Assembly: GCA_012798935.1 (NCBI GenBank)
Contig: JAAZMG010000180.1
Location: 1 to 6,638 of the forward strand
DNA: 6,638 nucleotides
Reading direction: 5' to 3'
DNA from: Tissierellia bacterium
Lineage (GTDB): Bacteria; Bacillota; Clostridia; Tissierellales; Tepidimicrobiaceae
Shown here: positions 1 through 5,716 of the stretch, piece by piece
How positions within the stretch are numbered: position 1 is the stretch's first letter
How the letters are laid out: every line of letters starts with the position of its first letter
Notes under the pieces: generated by a model
Database searches by the model: none
What the model saw: the letters and a program-made list of their open reading frames with translations, nothing else
What the model was told of the DNA's origin: nothing
Translations under genes and position numbers: made by a program

Positions 1-327
1 GAAAGAAACTTGTTAACTGTATTAGAAGTTGTTCAGGAAATGTATGCAAGAGGTTTTAAGTTTGAAAGAGTAGATTTGTACAAATCAGATAGTGATAAAT
101 TTTTAATTGGAAAAGATGGAATCCTGCCTCCCCTTAAAAGTTTAGATGGAGTAGGGGAAAATGCGGCAAGAAAGATTGTAGAGGAGCGCAAAAGAGCTAA
201 GTTTATATCTGTAGAAGATTTGGTTGCTAGAACAAAAGTAACTAAGACAGTGCTAGAAGCCCTAAGAGAGCATGGTTGTTTTTCGGCTTTACCTGAAAGC
301 AACCAAATTAGCCTTTTTACTATTTGA
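1..327 (+). CDS. polC: DNA polymerase III alpha subunit, PolC type, C-terminal end (5' partial)
   Basis: This is the last 108 codons of a gene that begins before the window; the reading frame is open from base 1 to the TGA at 325-327. PolC is the replicative DNA polymerase of low-G+C Gram-positive bacteria and acts in the replisome. Visible here are the segment around GFKFERVDLYKSD, a helix-hairpin-helix-like stretch (SLDGVGENAARKIVEER), and the family's typical tail LPESNQISLF. The QISLF pentapeptide fits the consensus for binding the beta sliding clamp (QLxLF), as known for the PolC C-terminus; two extra residues (TI) follow it. The polymerase active site and 3'-5' exonuclease lie outside the window. 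polC directly upstream of rimP-nusA is the usual order in many Firmicutes. The identification rests on the tail and on gene order. Confidence 0.93.
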   Translation, partial: ERNLLTVLEVVQEMYARGFKFERVDLYKSDSDKFLIGKDGILPPLKSLDGVGENAARKIVEERKRAKFISVEDLVARTKVTKTVLEALREHGCFSALPESNQISLFTI

Positions 328-351
328 TTTTTTGTCCTGTTGTGATATAAT
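324..351 (+). promoter_or_regulatory. Putative sigma-A promoter with extended -10 for the rimP-nusA operon
   Basis: A perfect TATAAT lies at 346-351 and is preceded by TG at 343-344, giving the extended -10 form TGnTATAAT. A fair -35 match, TTGATT (4 of 6 to TTGACA), lies at 324-329 with a 16-bp spacer and overlaps the polC stop codon. Transcription would start near 358, leaving a leader of about 135 nt before rimP. That this is the operon's main promoter is inferred from its position at the only large gap in the window; read-through from polC is also possible. Confidence 0.6.
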
Positions 352-386
352 TATATTGATAACAATAGGATGTAGATTGTGCTTGA

Positions 387-418
387 AAGAGTGGGCTCAC
401 CCCACTCTTAATTTGTTT
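387..418 (+). terminator. Leader hairpin with interrupted U-tract: terminator or attenuator upstream of rimP
   Basis: AAGAGTGGG (387-395) pairs perfectly with CCCACTCTT (401-409) around the 5-nt loop CTCAC, a 9-bp stem with five G-C pairs. It is followed by AATTTGTTT (410-418), a U-rich but broken tract. A second, A/T-only hairpin (TAATTT 409-414 with AAATTA 419-424) overlaps the foot of the first and is followed by five T (426-430). The element sits about 30 nt after the predicted transcription start, so it could attenuate the rimP operon, end polC transcripts, or both. Weak or interrupted U-tracts are typical of terminators that need NusA, and NusA is reported to control its own operon in Bacillus subtilis through such a leader terminator. 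That this hairpin does the same is inference. Confidence 0.65.
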
Positions 419-480
419 AAATTAGTTTTTATTATAGGGTATATTTCTTTTACCATTACAAAAAATAGATATAATTTTAT

Positions 481-489
481 GGAGGTGAT
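481..489 (+). promoter_or_regulatory. Strong ribosome binding site fixing the TTG start of rimP
   Basis: GGAGGTGAT is a perfect 9-base complement to the 3' end of 16S rRNA. GGAGG ends 7 nt before the TTG at 493, the normal spacing, and no ATG in frame lies near. This site is the reason for choosing a TTG start. Confidence 0.85.
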
Positions 490-492
490 ATT

Positions 493-957
493 TTGAGTAG
501 AAAAAATGTTATTAAAGTTGTTAAGGAACATTGTGAGCCTATAGTCGAAGAACTTGGATATGATTTAGTAGATTTAGAATATGTTAAAGAAAATGATAGC
601 TATTTTTTAAGATTTTATATCGGCAAATCAGATGGAATAACTATTGATGATTGTCAAAAGATAAGTGAAATTATAGGGAAAAAACTGGATGAAATAGATC
701 CTATAAAGGAGAGCTATTATTTGGAGGTTTCATCTCCAGGGTTAGATAGACCATTAAAGACAGATAAGGACTTAAAAAGAAATATAGGGAAGAATATAGA
801 AATAAGCCTCTATAAAAGTGTAGATGGGAAAAAGAAATATATTGGAGAGCTGTTAGATTTTACAGAAGATCATATAAAAATAAAAGTAGATAAATTAGAA
901 TATAAAGAGATAAAAAGGGACATTATTTCAACCATTAAGTTAGCAATTGATTTTTAA
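493..957 (+). CDS. rimP: Ribosome maturation factor RimP
   Basis: RimP (YlxS in Bacillus) is a cytoplasmic assembly factor that binds the immature 30S subunit and helps late maturation of its head region. The 154-residue product has the family's usual length. It shows the N-terminal alpha/beta domain (about 1-88), opening with a KEHCEPIVEELGYDLVDLEY-type segment and ending in the hallmark EVSSPGLDRPL (78-88), then a C-terminal SH3-like beta-barrel domain (about 92-154). The start is TTG, chosen because a near-perfect Shine-Dalgarno sits 7 nt upstream and the family normally begins just before this KVVKEHCEPIVEELG segment. It is the first gene of the operon after a 165-nt leader and is followed by nusA after 15 nt. 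Placement before nusA is conserved across bacteria and supports the call. Confidence 0.96.
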   Translation: MSRKNVIKVVKEHCEPIVEELGYDLVDLEYVKENDSYFLRFYIGKSDGITIDDCQKISEIIGKKLDEIDPIKESYYLEVSSPGLDRPLKTDKDLKRNIGKNIEISLYKSVDGKKKYIGELLDFTEDHIKIKVDKLEYKEIKRDIISTIKLAIDF

Positions 958-972
958 GGGAGGGTTTAGTTA

Positions 973-2022
973 ATGAATACAGAGTTTGTAGAGGCCCTTG
1001 AAGAAATAGAAAGAGAAAAAGGAATATCTAAAGAAGTTATTTTTGAAGCTTTAGAATCTGCACTTATTTCCAGCTATAAGAAAAACTTTGGGTCGTCACA
1101 AAATGTAGAAGTTGTAATAGATACAGATACTGGAAGAGTTAATGTATACGCAAAGAAGACAATAGTTGATCAGGTGGAAGATACTTTATTAGAAATAAGC
1201 ATTGATGAAGCGAAAAATATAGATGACAAATACCAAATAGGTGATATTGCTAGTATTGAGATTACACCTAAAAATTTTGGAAGAATTGCAGCACAAACTG
1301 CAAAGCAAGTGGTAATTCAAAGGATTAAAGATGCGGAAAGAGATGTAATATTTGATGAATTTATTAATAGGGAAAATGAAATAATTACAGGGACAGTACA
1401 ACGAATAAGTAAGAACAATATATATATTGATTTAGGAAAAACAGAAGGAATATTACCGCCAATGGAGCAAATTGAGGGGGAGATATATGGGCAAGGGGAT
1501 AGAATAAAATTATTTATTTTAGAAGTAAAGAAAACAACAAAAGGACCACAAATTATTCTCTCTAGATCTCATCCTGGATTAGTTAAGAGGTTGTTTGAGT
1601 TAGAAGTACCAGAGATCCAAGAAGGTATTGTAGACATATATGCAATATCTAGAGAGGCTGGTTCAAGAACAAAGCTTGCTGTTTATTCAAAGGATTCTAA
1701 TGTAGATCCTGTTGGTGCATGTGTTGGGTTTAAAGGAGGTAGGGTAAAGGCAATAGTAGAGGAGTTAAATGGAGAAAAAATTGATATTATTATTTGGAGT
1801 AAAGATATAGAAGAATTTGTTGCAAATAGTTTAAGTCCATCAAAAGTAATTAAAGTTGAAATTGATAAAAAGAACAAATCTGCCTTAGTGGTAGTACCAG
1901 ACTATCAATTATCATTGGCAATTGGGAAGGAAGGTCAAAATGCAAGATTAGCAGCGAAGCTAACTTCTTGGAAAATAGATATTAAAAGTGAAAGCCAATA
2001 TGATAAAGAATTGGGATCATAG
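973..2022 (+). CDS. nusA: Transcription termination/antitermination factor NusA
   Basis: NusA binds RNA polymerase and nascent RNA, prolongs pausing, and promotes folding of terminator hairpins; with other Nus factors it also takes part in rRNA antitermination. The 349-residue product shows the domains in order: N-terminal polymerase-binding domain (about 1-123), S1 domain (about 125-198, including TGTVQRISKNNIYIDLG and LPPMEQ), KH1 (GxxG loop is GFKG, 252-255) and KH2 (GxxG loop is GKEG, 318-321, within LAIGKEGQNARLAAKL). It ends soon after KH2 and lacks the acidic repeat domains of the longer E. coli protein, as is normal in Firmicutes. The ATG at 973 has GGGAGGG (958-964) at good spacing, and the site begins right after the rimP stop codon. 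The KH1 loop GFKGGR differs a little from the commoner G-P/M-R/K-GSR form. Confidence 0.97.
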   Translation: MNTEFVEALEEIEREKGISKEVIFEALESALISSYKKNFGSSQNVEVVIDTDTGRVNVYAKKTIVDQVEDTLLEISIDEAKNIDDKYQIGDIASIEITPKNFGRIAAQTAKQVVIQRIKDAERDVIFDEFINRENEIITGTVQRISKNNIYIDLGKTEGILPPMEQIEGEIYGQGDRIKLFILEVKKTTKGPQIILSRSHPGLVKRLFELEVPEIQEGIVDIYAISREAGSRTKLAVYSKDSNVDPVGACVGFKGGRVKAIVEELNGEKIDIIIWSKDIEEFVANSLSPSKVIKVEIDKKNKSALVVVPDYQLSLAIGKEGQNARLAAKLTSWKIDIKSESQYDKELGS

Positions 2023-2030
2023 AATGTGGT

Positions 2031-2038
2031 GAGGTGAT
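2031..2038 (+). promoter_or_regulatory. Ribosome binding site fixing the TTG start of rnpM
   Basis: GAGGTGAT matches the 16S rRNA 3' end over 8 bases; GAGG ends 7 nt before the TTG at 2042. The next in-frame ATG is at codon 42, past the conserved CxxC motif, so TTG must be the start. Confidence 0.8.
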
Positions 2039-2041
2039 AAA

Positions 2042-2308
2042 TTGAAAAAAAAGAGAATACCTCTAAGAAAATGTGTAGCTTGTAATGGAAACAAGCCTAA
2101 GGGCCAGTTAATTAGAGTAGTTAAAAACAAAGAAGGTTATTTAAACATCGATTTAACTGGGAAAATGAATGGAAGGGGAGCTTATATTTGCTTTAATAAA
2201 GAATGCTTAGAAAAAGCAAAAAAGAATAAAGGACTCAATAGAGCATTGAAAATAGAAATACCAGATGAAATATACGATAAACTAAATGATATGATTGATA
2301 GTAATTAA
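2042..2308 (+). CDS. rnpM: RNA-binding protein RnpM (YlxR family), RNase P modulator
   Basis: This is a small basic protein of 88 residues, typical for the YlxR family (formerly DUF448). The family signature is clear: RKCVACNGNKPKGQLIRVV at 9-27 with the CxxC pair C11 and C14, then GRGAYICFNKECLEKA at 44-59 with C50 and C55. The four cysteines could hold a metal ion, which I infer only from their spacing. YlxR of Bacillus subtilis has been renamed RnpM after work showing that it binds the RNase P RNA and modulates RNase P activity in vitro; the family has also been described as nucleoid-associated regulators elsewhere. The gene lies 19 nt after nusA, its conserved position. The usual next gene, ylxQ (an L7Ae-like RNA-binding protein), is absent here; infB follows after 48 nt. 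Confidence 0.94.
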   Translation: MKKKRIPLRKCVACNGNKPKGQLIRVVKNKEGYLNIDLTGKMNGRGAYICFNKECLEKAKKNKGLNRALKIEIPDEIYDKLNDMIDSN

Positions 2309-2343
2309 CAATTATAGTACCAATTATCACCTGTAAAAACACT

Positions 2344-2350
2344 GGGGGTG
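2344..2350 (+). promoter_or_regulatory. Ribosome binding site fixing the TTG start of infB
   Basis: GGGGGTG (2344-2350) lies 6 nt before the TTG at 2357. The GTG at 2348 that would extend the frame by three codons lies inside this site and so cannot be the start. Upstream, ATCACCT at 2326-2332 resembles the anti-Shine-Dalgarno sequence and could pair weakly with the GGGTG part. Confidence 0.75.
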
Positions 2351-2356
2351 TATAGT

Positions 2357-4354
2357 TTGATAAAAATAAGAGTGTATGAATTGGCTAAGGAACTTAAAAT
2401 GACAAGTAAAGAACTAATAGAAAAAATAAAAGACCTAGGTTTAAATATTAATAGCCATATGAGCACATTAGAAAGTGAAGAAGCAAAGATGATAAAAGAA
2501 TTAATTGAGGGAGAAAATAAAGAAGTTAAAAATATGAAAAAAAATGATAAGAACAAAAATAAAATTACTGAAGAAAAAGAGAATGAAGATGTAGAAGAAA
2601 AAATTATAGAAATAGGGGATACAATAATTGTAAAAGATTTTGCTGAAAAGATGGAAGTGAATCCAACTGAGGTTATTACTAAATTAATAGGTTTAGGGGT
2701 TATGGCTAGTTTAAATCAATCCATTGATTTTGAAACTGCTAGTATCATCGGGGAGGAATTTGGCTTTAAAGTTATTTTGCCCAAATTAGAGGAAGAAGAG
2801 GATATGGAGGATGAATTTGATTTAGATTATGAAGATGACCCTAAGGACTTAAAACCAAGGCCTCCTGTGGTTACAGTAATGGGCCACGTGGATCATGGTA
2901 AAACCTCTCTATTGGATGCTATTAGAAAAACCAATGTAACTAAGGGAGAGGCTGGAGGAATAACTCAGCATATAGGGGCATCTATTGTAAATGTAAATGG
3001 GAAAAAGGTGGTGTTTTTAGATACTCCTGGCCATGAAGCTTTTACTTCCATGAGGGCTAGAGGAACCCAAGTTACTGATTTAGCAGTATTGGTTGTAGCA
3101 GCTGATGATGGTGTAATGCCTCAAACAATAGAAGCTATAAACCATGCTAAAGCAGCCAATGTACCTATTATTGTTGCAATAAATAAAATCGATAGGCCAG
3201 ATTCTAACGTAGATAGGATAAAGCAAGAGCTGGTTGAATATGGATTAGTACCTGAGGAATGGGGAGGAGATACTATTACTGTTCCTGTTTCAGCCTTAAA
3301 GAAACAAGGTATTGATGAATTGTTGGAAATGATTTTACTTTTAGCAGAAATGCAAGAGTTAAAAGCTAATCCAAATAGGAATATGGTAGGTACAGTTGTA
3401 GAGGCTCAATTAGACAAAGGTAGAGGGCCAGTTGCAACGGTACTTGTGCAAAAAGGTACTTTGAAGGTTGGAGATATGATAGTCTGTGGTAGTGCTAGTG
3501 GCAGGGTAAGGGCTATGTTTGATGATAAAGGAAAGTCCACTAAAAAAGTAGGTCCTTCAACTCCAGTAATGGTTTTAGGCCTATCAGAAGTGCCAAACTC
3601 AGGGGATATGGTATATGGGGTTGATGATGAAAAAACTGCAAGAGCTTATGCCAATAGGAGAAAGGAAATAATTAGGGAAGAACAATTAAAATCTTCACAA
3701 AAGGTGTCTTTAGACGATTTATTTGAAAAAATTCAATTAGGAGAAATTAAGGAACTTAATGTAATAATAAAAACAGATGTAAGAGGAACTATAGATGCAA
3801 TCAAACAATCTCTTGAAAAACTAGAACATGAAGAAGTTAGAGTAAATATCATTCATGGAGGTGTAGGAGGCATTACCGAAACTGATATTATGTTAGCTTC
3901 TGCATCTAATGCAATAATAATTGGATTTAATGTAAGGCCTACTTTAAATGCATTGGATATAGCAAAAGAAGAGAAAGTTGATGTAAGAACTTATAGGGTT
4001 ATATATGAAGCAATTGATGATATTAAATCTGCAATAAAAGGTATGTTAGCACCAAAATATGTAGAAGAAGTTATTGGTAGGGCAGAGGTCAGGGCTACAT
4101 TTAAGGTTCCTGGTGGAGGAACAGTAGCAGGGATATATGTTCAACAGGGTAAAGTTACAAGAAATAGTACAATAAGACTACTAAGAGATGATATAGTTAT
4201 ATTTGAAGGTAGAGTATCATCTCTAAGGAGATTTAAGGATGATGTAAGAGAGGTGTTATCTGGGTACGAAGGTGGCTTAGGTCTTGAAAATTATAATGAT
4301 ATTAAAGATGGGGATATGTTAGAGGCATATATATTGAAAGAAGTAGAAAGGTAA
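2357..4354 (+). CDS. infB: Translation initiation factor IF-2
   Basis: IF2 is the GTPase that brings initiator fMet-tRNA to the 30S subunit and promotes 50S joining. The 665-residue product begins at TTG 2357 (MIKIRVYELAKEL), chosen over an in-frame GTG at 2348 because that codon lies within the ribosome binding site and the family starts just before KIRVYELAKEL. Domains in order: first IF2_N module (1-50), a charged K/N/E-rich linker (51-82), second IF2_N module (about 83-140), an acidic stretch (144-163), the G domain with G1 GHVDHGKT (176-183), G2 GGITQH, G3 DTPGH (222-226), G4 NKID (276-279) and G5 SAL (312-314), then the beta-barrel domain, the alpha/beta/alpha domain, and the C-terminal fMet-tRNA-binding domain (about 570-660). 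All GTPase motifs are intact. Oddly, the two cysteines usual in the C-terminal domain are Ile593 and Gly639. rbfA follows after 13 nt. Confidence 0.97.
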   Translation: MIKIRVYELAKELKMTSKELIEKIKDLGLNINSHMSTLESEEAKMIKELIEGENKEVKNMKKNDKNKNKITEEKENEDVEEKIIEIGDTIIVKDFAEKMEVNPTEVITKLIGLGVMASLNQSIDFETASIIGEEFGFKVILPKLEEEEDMEDEFDLDYEDDPKDLKPRPPVVTVMGHVDHGKTSLLDAIRKTNVTKGEAGGITQHIGASIVNVNGKKVVFLDTPGHEAFTSMRARGTQVTDLAVLVVAADDGVMPQTIEAINHAKAANVPIIVAINKIDRPDSNVDRIKQELVEYGLVPEEWGGDTITVPVSALKKQGIDELLEMILLLAEMQELKANPNRNMVGTVVEAQLDKGRGPVATVLVQKGTLKVGDMIVCGSASGRVRAMFDDKGKSTKKVGPSTPVMVLGLSEVPNSGDMVYGVDDEKTARAYANRRKEIIREEQLKSSQKVSLDDLFEKIQLGEIKELNVIIKTDVRGTIDAIKQSLEKLEHEEVRVNIIHGGVGGITETDIMLASASNAIIIGFNVRPTLNALDIAKEEKVDVRTYRVIYEAIDDIKSAIKGMLAPKYVEEVIGRAEVRATFKVPGGGTVAGIYVQQGKVTRNSTIRLLRDDIVIFEGRVSSLRRFKDDVREVLSGYEGGLGLENYNDIKDGDMLEAYILKEVER

Positions 4355-4367
4355 GGGGTGTTCCTTT

Positions 4368-4745
4368 ATGAACAGGAAAAGAATTAATAGAATATCCGAA
4401 GAGGTTAAAAAAATAGTTTCAGAGCTATTAACAAGAGGATTAAAAGACCCTAGAATAAGCTCAATGACCAGTATTACAAAGGTAGAAGTAACTGGAGATT
4501 TAAGATATGCAAATATATTTGTATCTGTATTAGGGGATAAATCTGTAAAAGAGGAAACCCTAGAAGGATTAGAAAGTGCTAAAGGGTTTATTAGAAAAGA
4601 GATTGGAAACAGAATGGATCTAAGATATGTACCAGAACCGATTTTTCACCTAGATGAATCTATTGAACAAGGAATATATATATCAAAGTTAATAGATAAG
4701 GTTAATAAAATAGATGAAGATAAGAAGGGAAATCCAGATGAATAA
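4368..4745 (+). CDS. rbfA: 30S ribosome-binding factor RbfA
   Basis: RbfA is a small KH-type RNA-binding protein that binds the 30S subunit near the 5' helix of 16S rRNA during late assembly and must leave before initiation. The product is 125 residues, within the usual range. Family motifs are all present: RINRISEEVKKIVSELL near the start, LKDPRI (25-30), VTGDLRYANIFVSVLG (41-56), and the C-terminal part RKEIGNRMDLRYVPEPIFH with DESIEQGI (about 76-103). The last 15 or so residues are a charged tail. The ATG at 4368 has AAGGGGTG (4353-4360), which overlaps the infB stop codon, implying tight coupling. The 3' end overlaps the next gene by 8 nt (ATGAATAA). Confidence 0.96.
   Translation: MNRKRINRISEEVKKIVSELLTRGLKDPRISSMTSITKVEVTGDLRYANIFVSVLGDKSVKEETLEGLESAKGFIRKEIGNRMDLRYVPEPIFHLDESIEQGIYISKLIDKVNKIDEDKKGNPDE
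4725..4730 (+). promoter_or_regulatory. Ribosome binding site deciding the nrnA start, inside rbfA
   Basis: AAGGGA lies 7 nt before the ATG at 4738. An in-frame ATG at 4714 would add eight residues but has no comparable site at proper spacing, so the downstream ATG is preferred. Confidence 0.6.
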
Positions 4746-5712
4746 TTCCTTAGGAAATTTAATGGAAGAGGCCATTAAACTTATAAAAAAATCTGATAAT
4801 ATATATATTGCTTCCCATGTACAACCAGATGGAGATAATATTGGCTCTATTTTAGCTTTAGGAATGGCAATAAAAAGATTAAAGGGAAAGGTAAATATTA
4901 TTAAGGTAGATGATATACCTTCAGACTACCACTTTTTACCTGGTTTAGAGCTTATTAGGGAACATGATGTTGGTCAGTATATAGACTTGTTCATAGCTTT
5001 AGATAGTAGTGATATAGACAGGTTAGGCCTAGGAAAAGAATTTGCATCAAAGGCAGATAAGATTATAAATATAGACCACCATGTTACAAATGATAATTTT
5101 GGCCATATCAATATTATATCTACTTCATCTGGTGCTACTGGAGAGATAGTATATGAATTTATTAAAAAAATGGGTGTGAAAATTGATAAAGATATAGCCA
5201 CTTGTTTATATACTGCAATAAGTACAGATACAGGAAGTTTTATATATAGTAACACTTCTTATAAAACTCATTTGATTGTAGCTGAATTGTTGAAAATTGG
5301 AATAGACAATAATCATATCAATGTTAATCTATACCAGAGTAGGAGTATGGAAAGAACAAAATTATTTATTGATTCTTTAAATAGATTAGAATTTTTTTTA
5401 GATGGTAAAATGGGTATTATTACTGTTACCCAAGAAATGCTTAGGGACAATAATGCAAAATTAGAAGATACTGAAGGAATAGTATCCTTTATCCGAGATA
5501 TTGATTCTGTAGAAGTAGCTTGTCTTTTAAAGGAAATAGATAAGAATGAGATTAAAGTTAGTATAAGAAGTAAAAAAGAAATTGATGTTTCAAAAATATG
5601 TAATAAGTTTGATGGTGGAGGCCATATGAGAGCAGCGGGATGCACCATCTATAGTGAAATTGATACTGCAAAAGAGTTAATACTAGAAGAAATAAAAATG
5701 ACTTTCAGGTGA
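4738..5712 (+). CDS. nrnA: DHH-family phosphoesterase, NrnA-type nanoRNase / pAp phosphatase
   Basis: NrnA proteins degrade RNA fragments of a few nucleotides to mononucleotides and remove the phosphate from 3'-phosphoadenosine 5'-phosphate (pAp), in the cytoplasm with divalent metal ions, usually Mn2+. The 324-residue product has the DHH motifs in order: HVQPDGD (H27, D31, D33), ALDSSD (D89), the signature DHH (113-115) and STDTG (D164). The C-terminal DHHA1 domain carries the substrate-binding DGGGHMRAAGC (292-302). Length and motif order fit the NrnA/YtqI group rather than the much longer RecJ. Start at ATG 4738, overlapping the end of rbfA by 8 nt. This gene between rbfA and truB is usual in Clostridia but not in Bacillus subtilis. 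The exact substrate preference (nanoRNA, pAp, or a linear dinucleotide from cyclic-di-nucleotide breakdown) cannot be read from sequence. Confidence 0.9.
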   Translation: MNNSLGNLMEEAIKLIKKSDNIYIASHVQPDGDNIGSILALGMAIKRLKGKVNIIKVDDIPSDYHFLPGLELIREHDVGQYIDLFIALDSSDIDRLGLGKEFASKADKIINIDHHVTNDNFGHINIISTSSGATGEIVYEFIKKMGVKIDKDIATCLYTAISTDTGSFIYSNTSYKTHLIVAELLKIGIDNNHINVNLYQSRSMERTKLFIDSLNRLEFFLDGKMGIITVTQEMLRDNNAKLEDTEGIVSFIRDIDSVEVACLLKEIDKNEIKVSIRSKKEIDVSKICNKFDGGGHMRAAGCTIYSEIDTAKELILEEIKMTFR

Positions 5713-5716
5713 TTCT

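Noticed and set aside
272..304. Inverted repeat at the end of polC (GGTTGT with GCAACC, inner GCTTT with AAAGC)
   Set aside because: It lies in coding sequence for the conserved PolC tail and has no U-tract directly after it, so it is not a terminator.
449..475. A second possible promoter: TTTACC at 449-454 and TATAAT at 470-475
   Set aside because: The spacer is only 15 bp, the -35 is poor, and the start point would fall on the rimP ribosome binding site. The upstream extended -10 promoter is a better fit.
272..496. Open frame across the polC-rimP gap
   Set aside because: It begins inside polC in another frame, runs through the promoter and hairpin, has no ribosome binding site, and its product resembles no family I know.
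4714..4737. Upstream ATG extending nrnA by eight residues
   Set aside because: No good ribosome binding site precedes it, and the added residues MKIRREIQ are not typical of the family, while AAGGGA suits the ATG at 4738.
5313..5648. Antisense open frame inside nrnA (also 4974-5255, and those inside nusA, infB and polC)
   Set aside because: These are chance frames opposite clearly conserved coding regions, with low-complexity hydrophobic translations and no ribosome binding sites.
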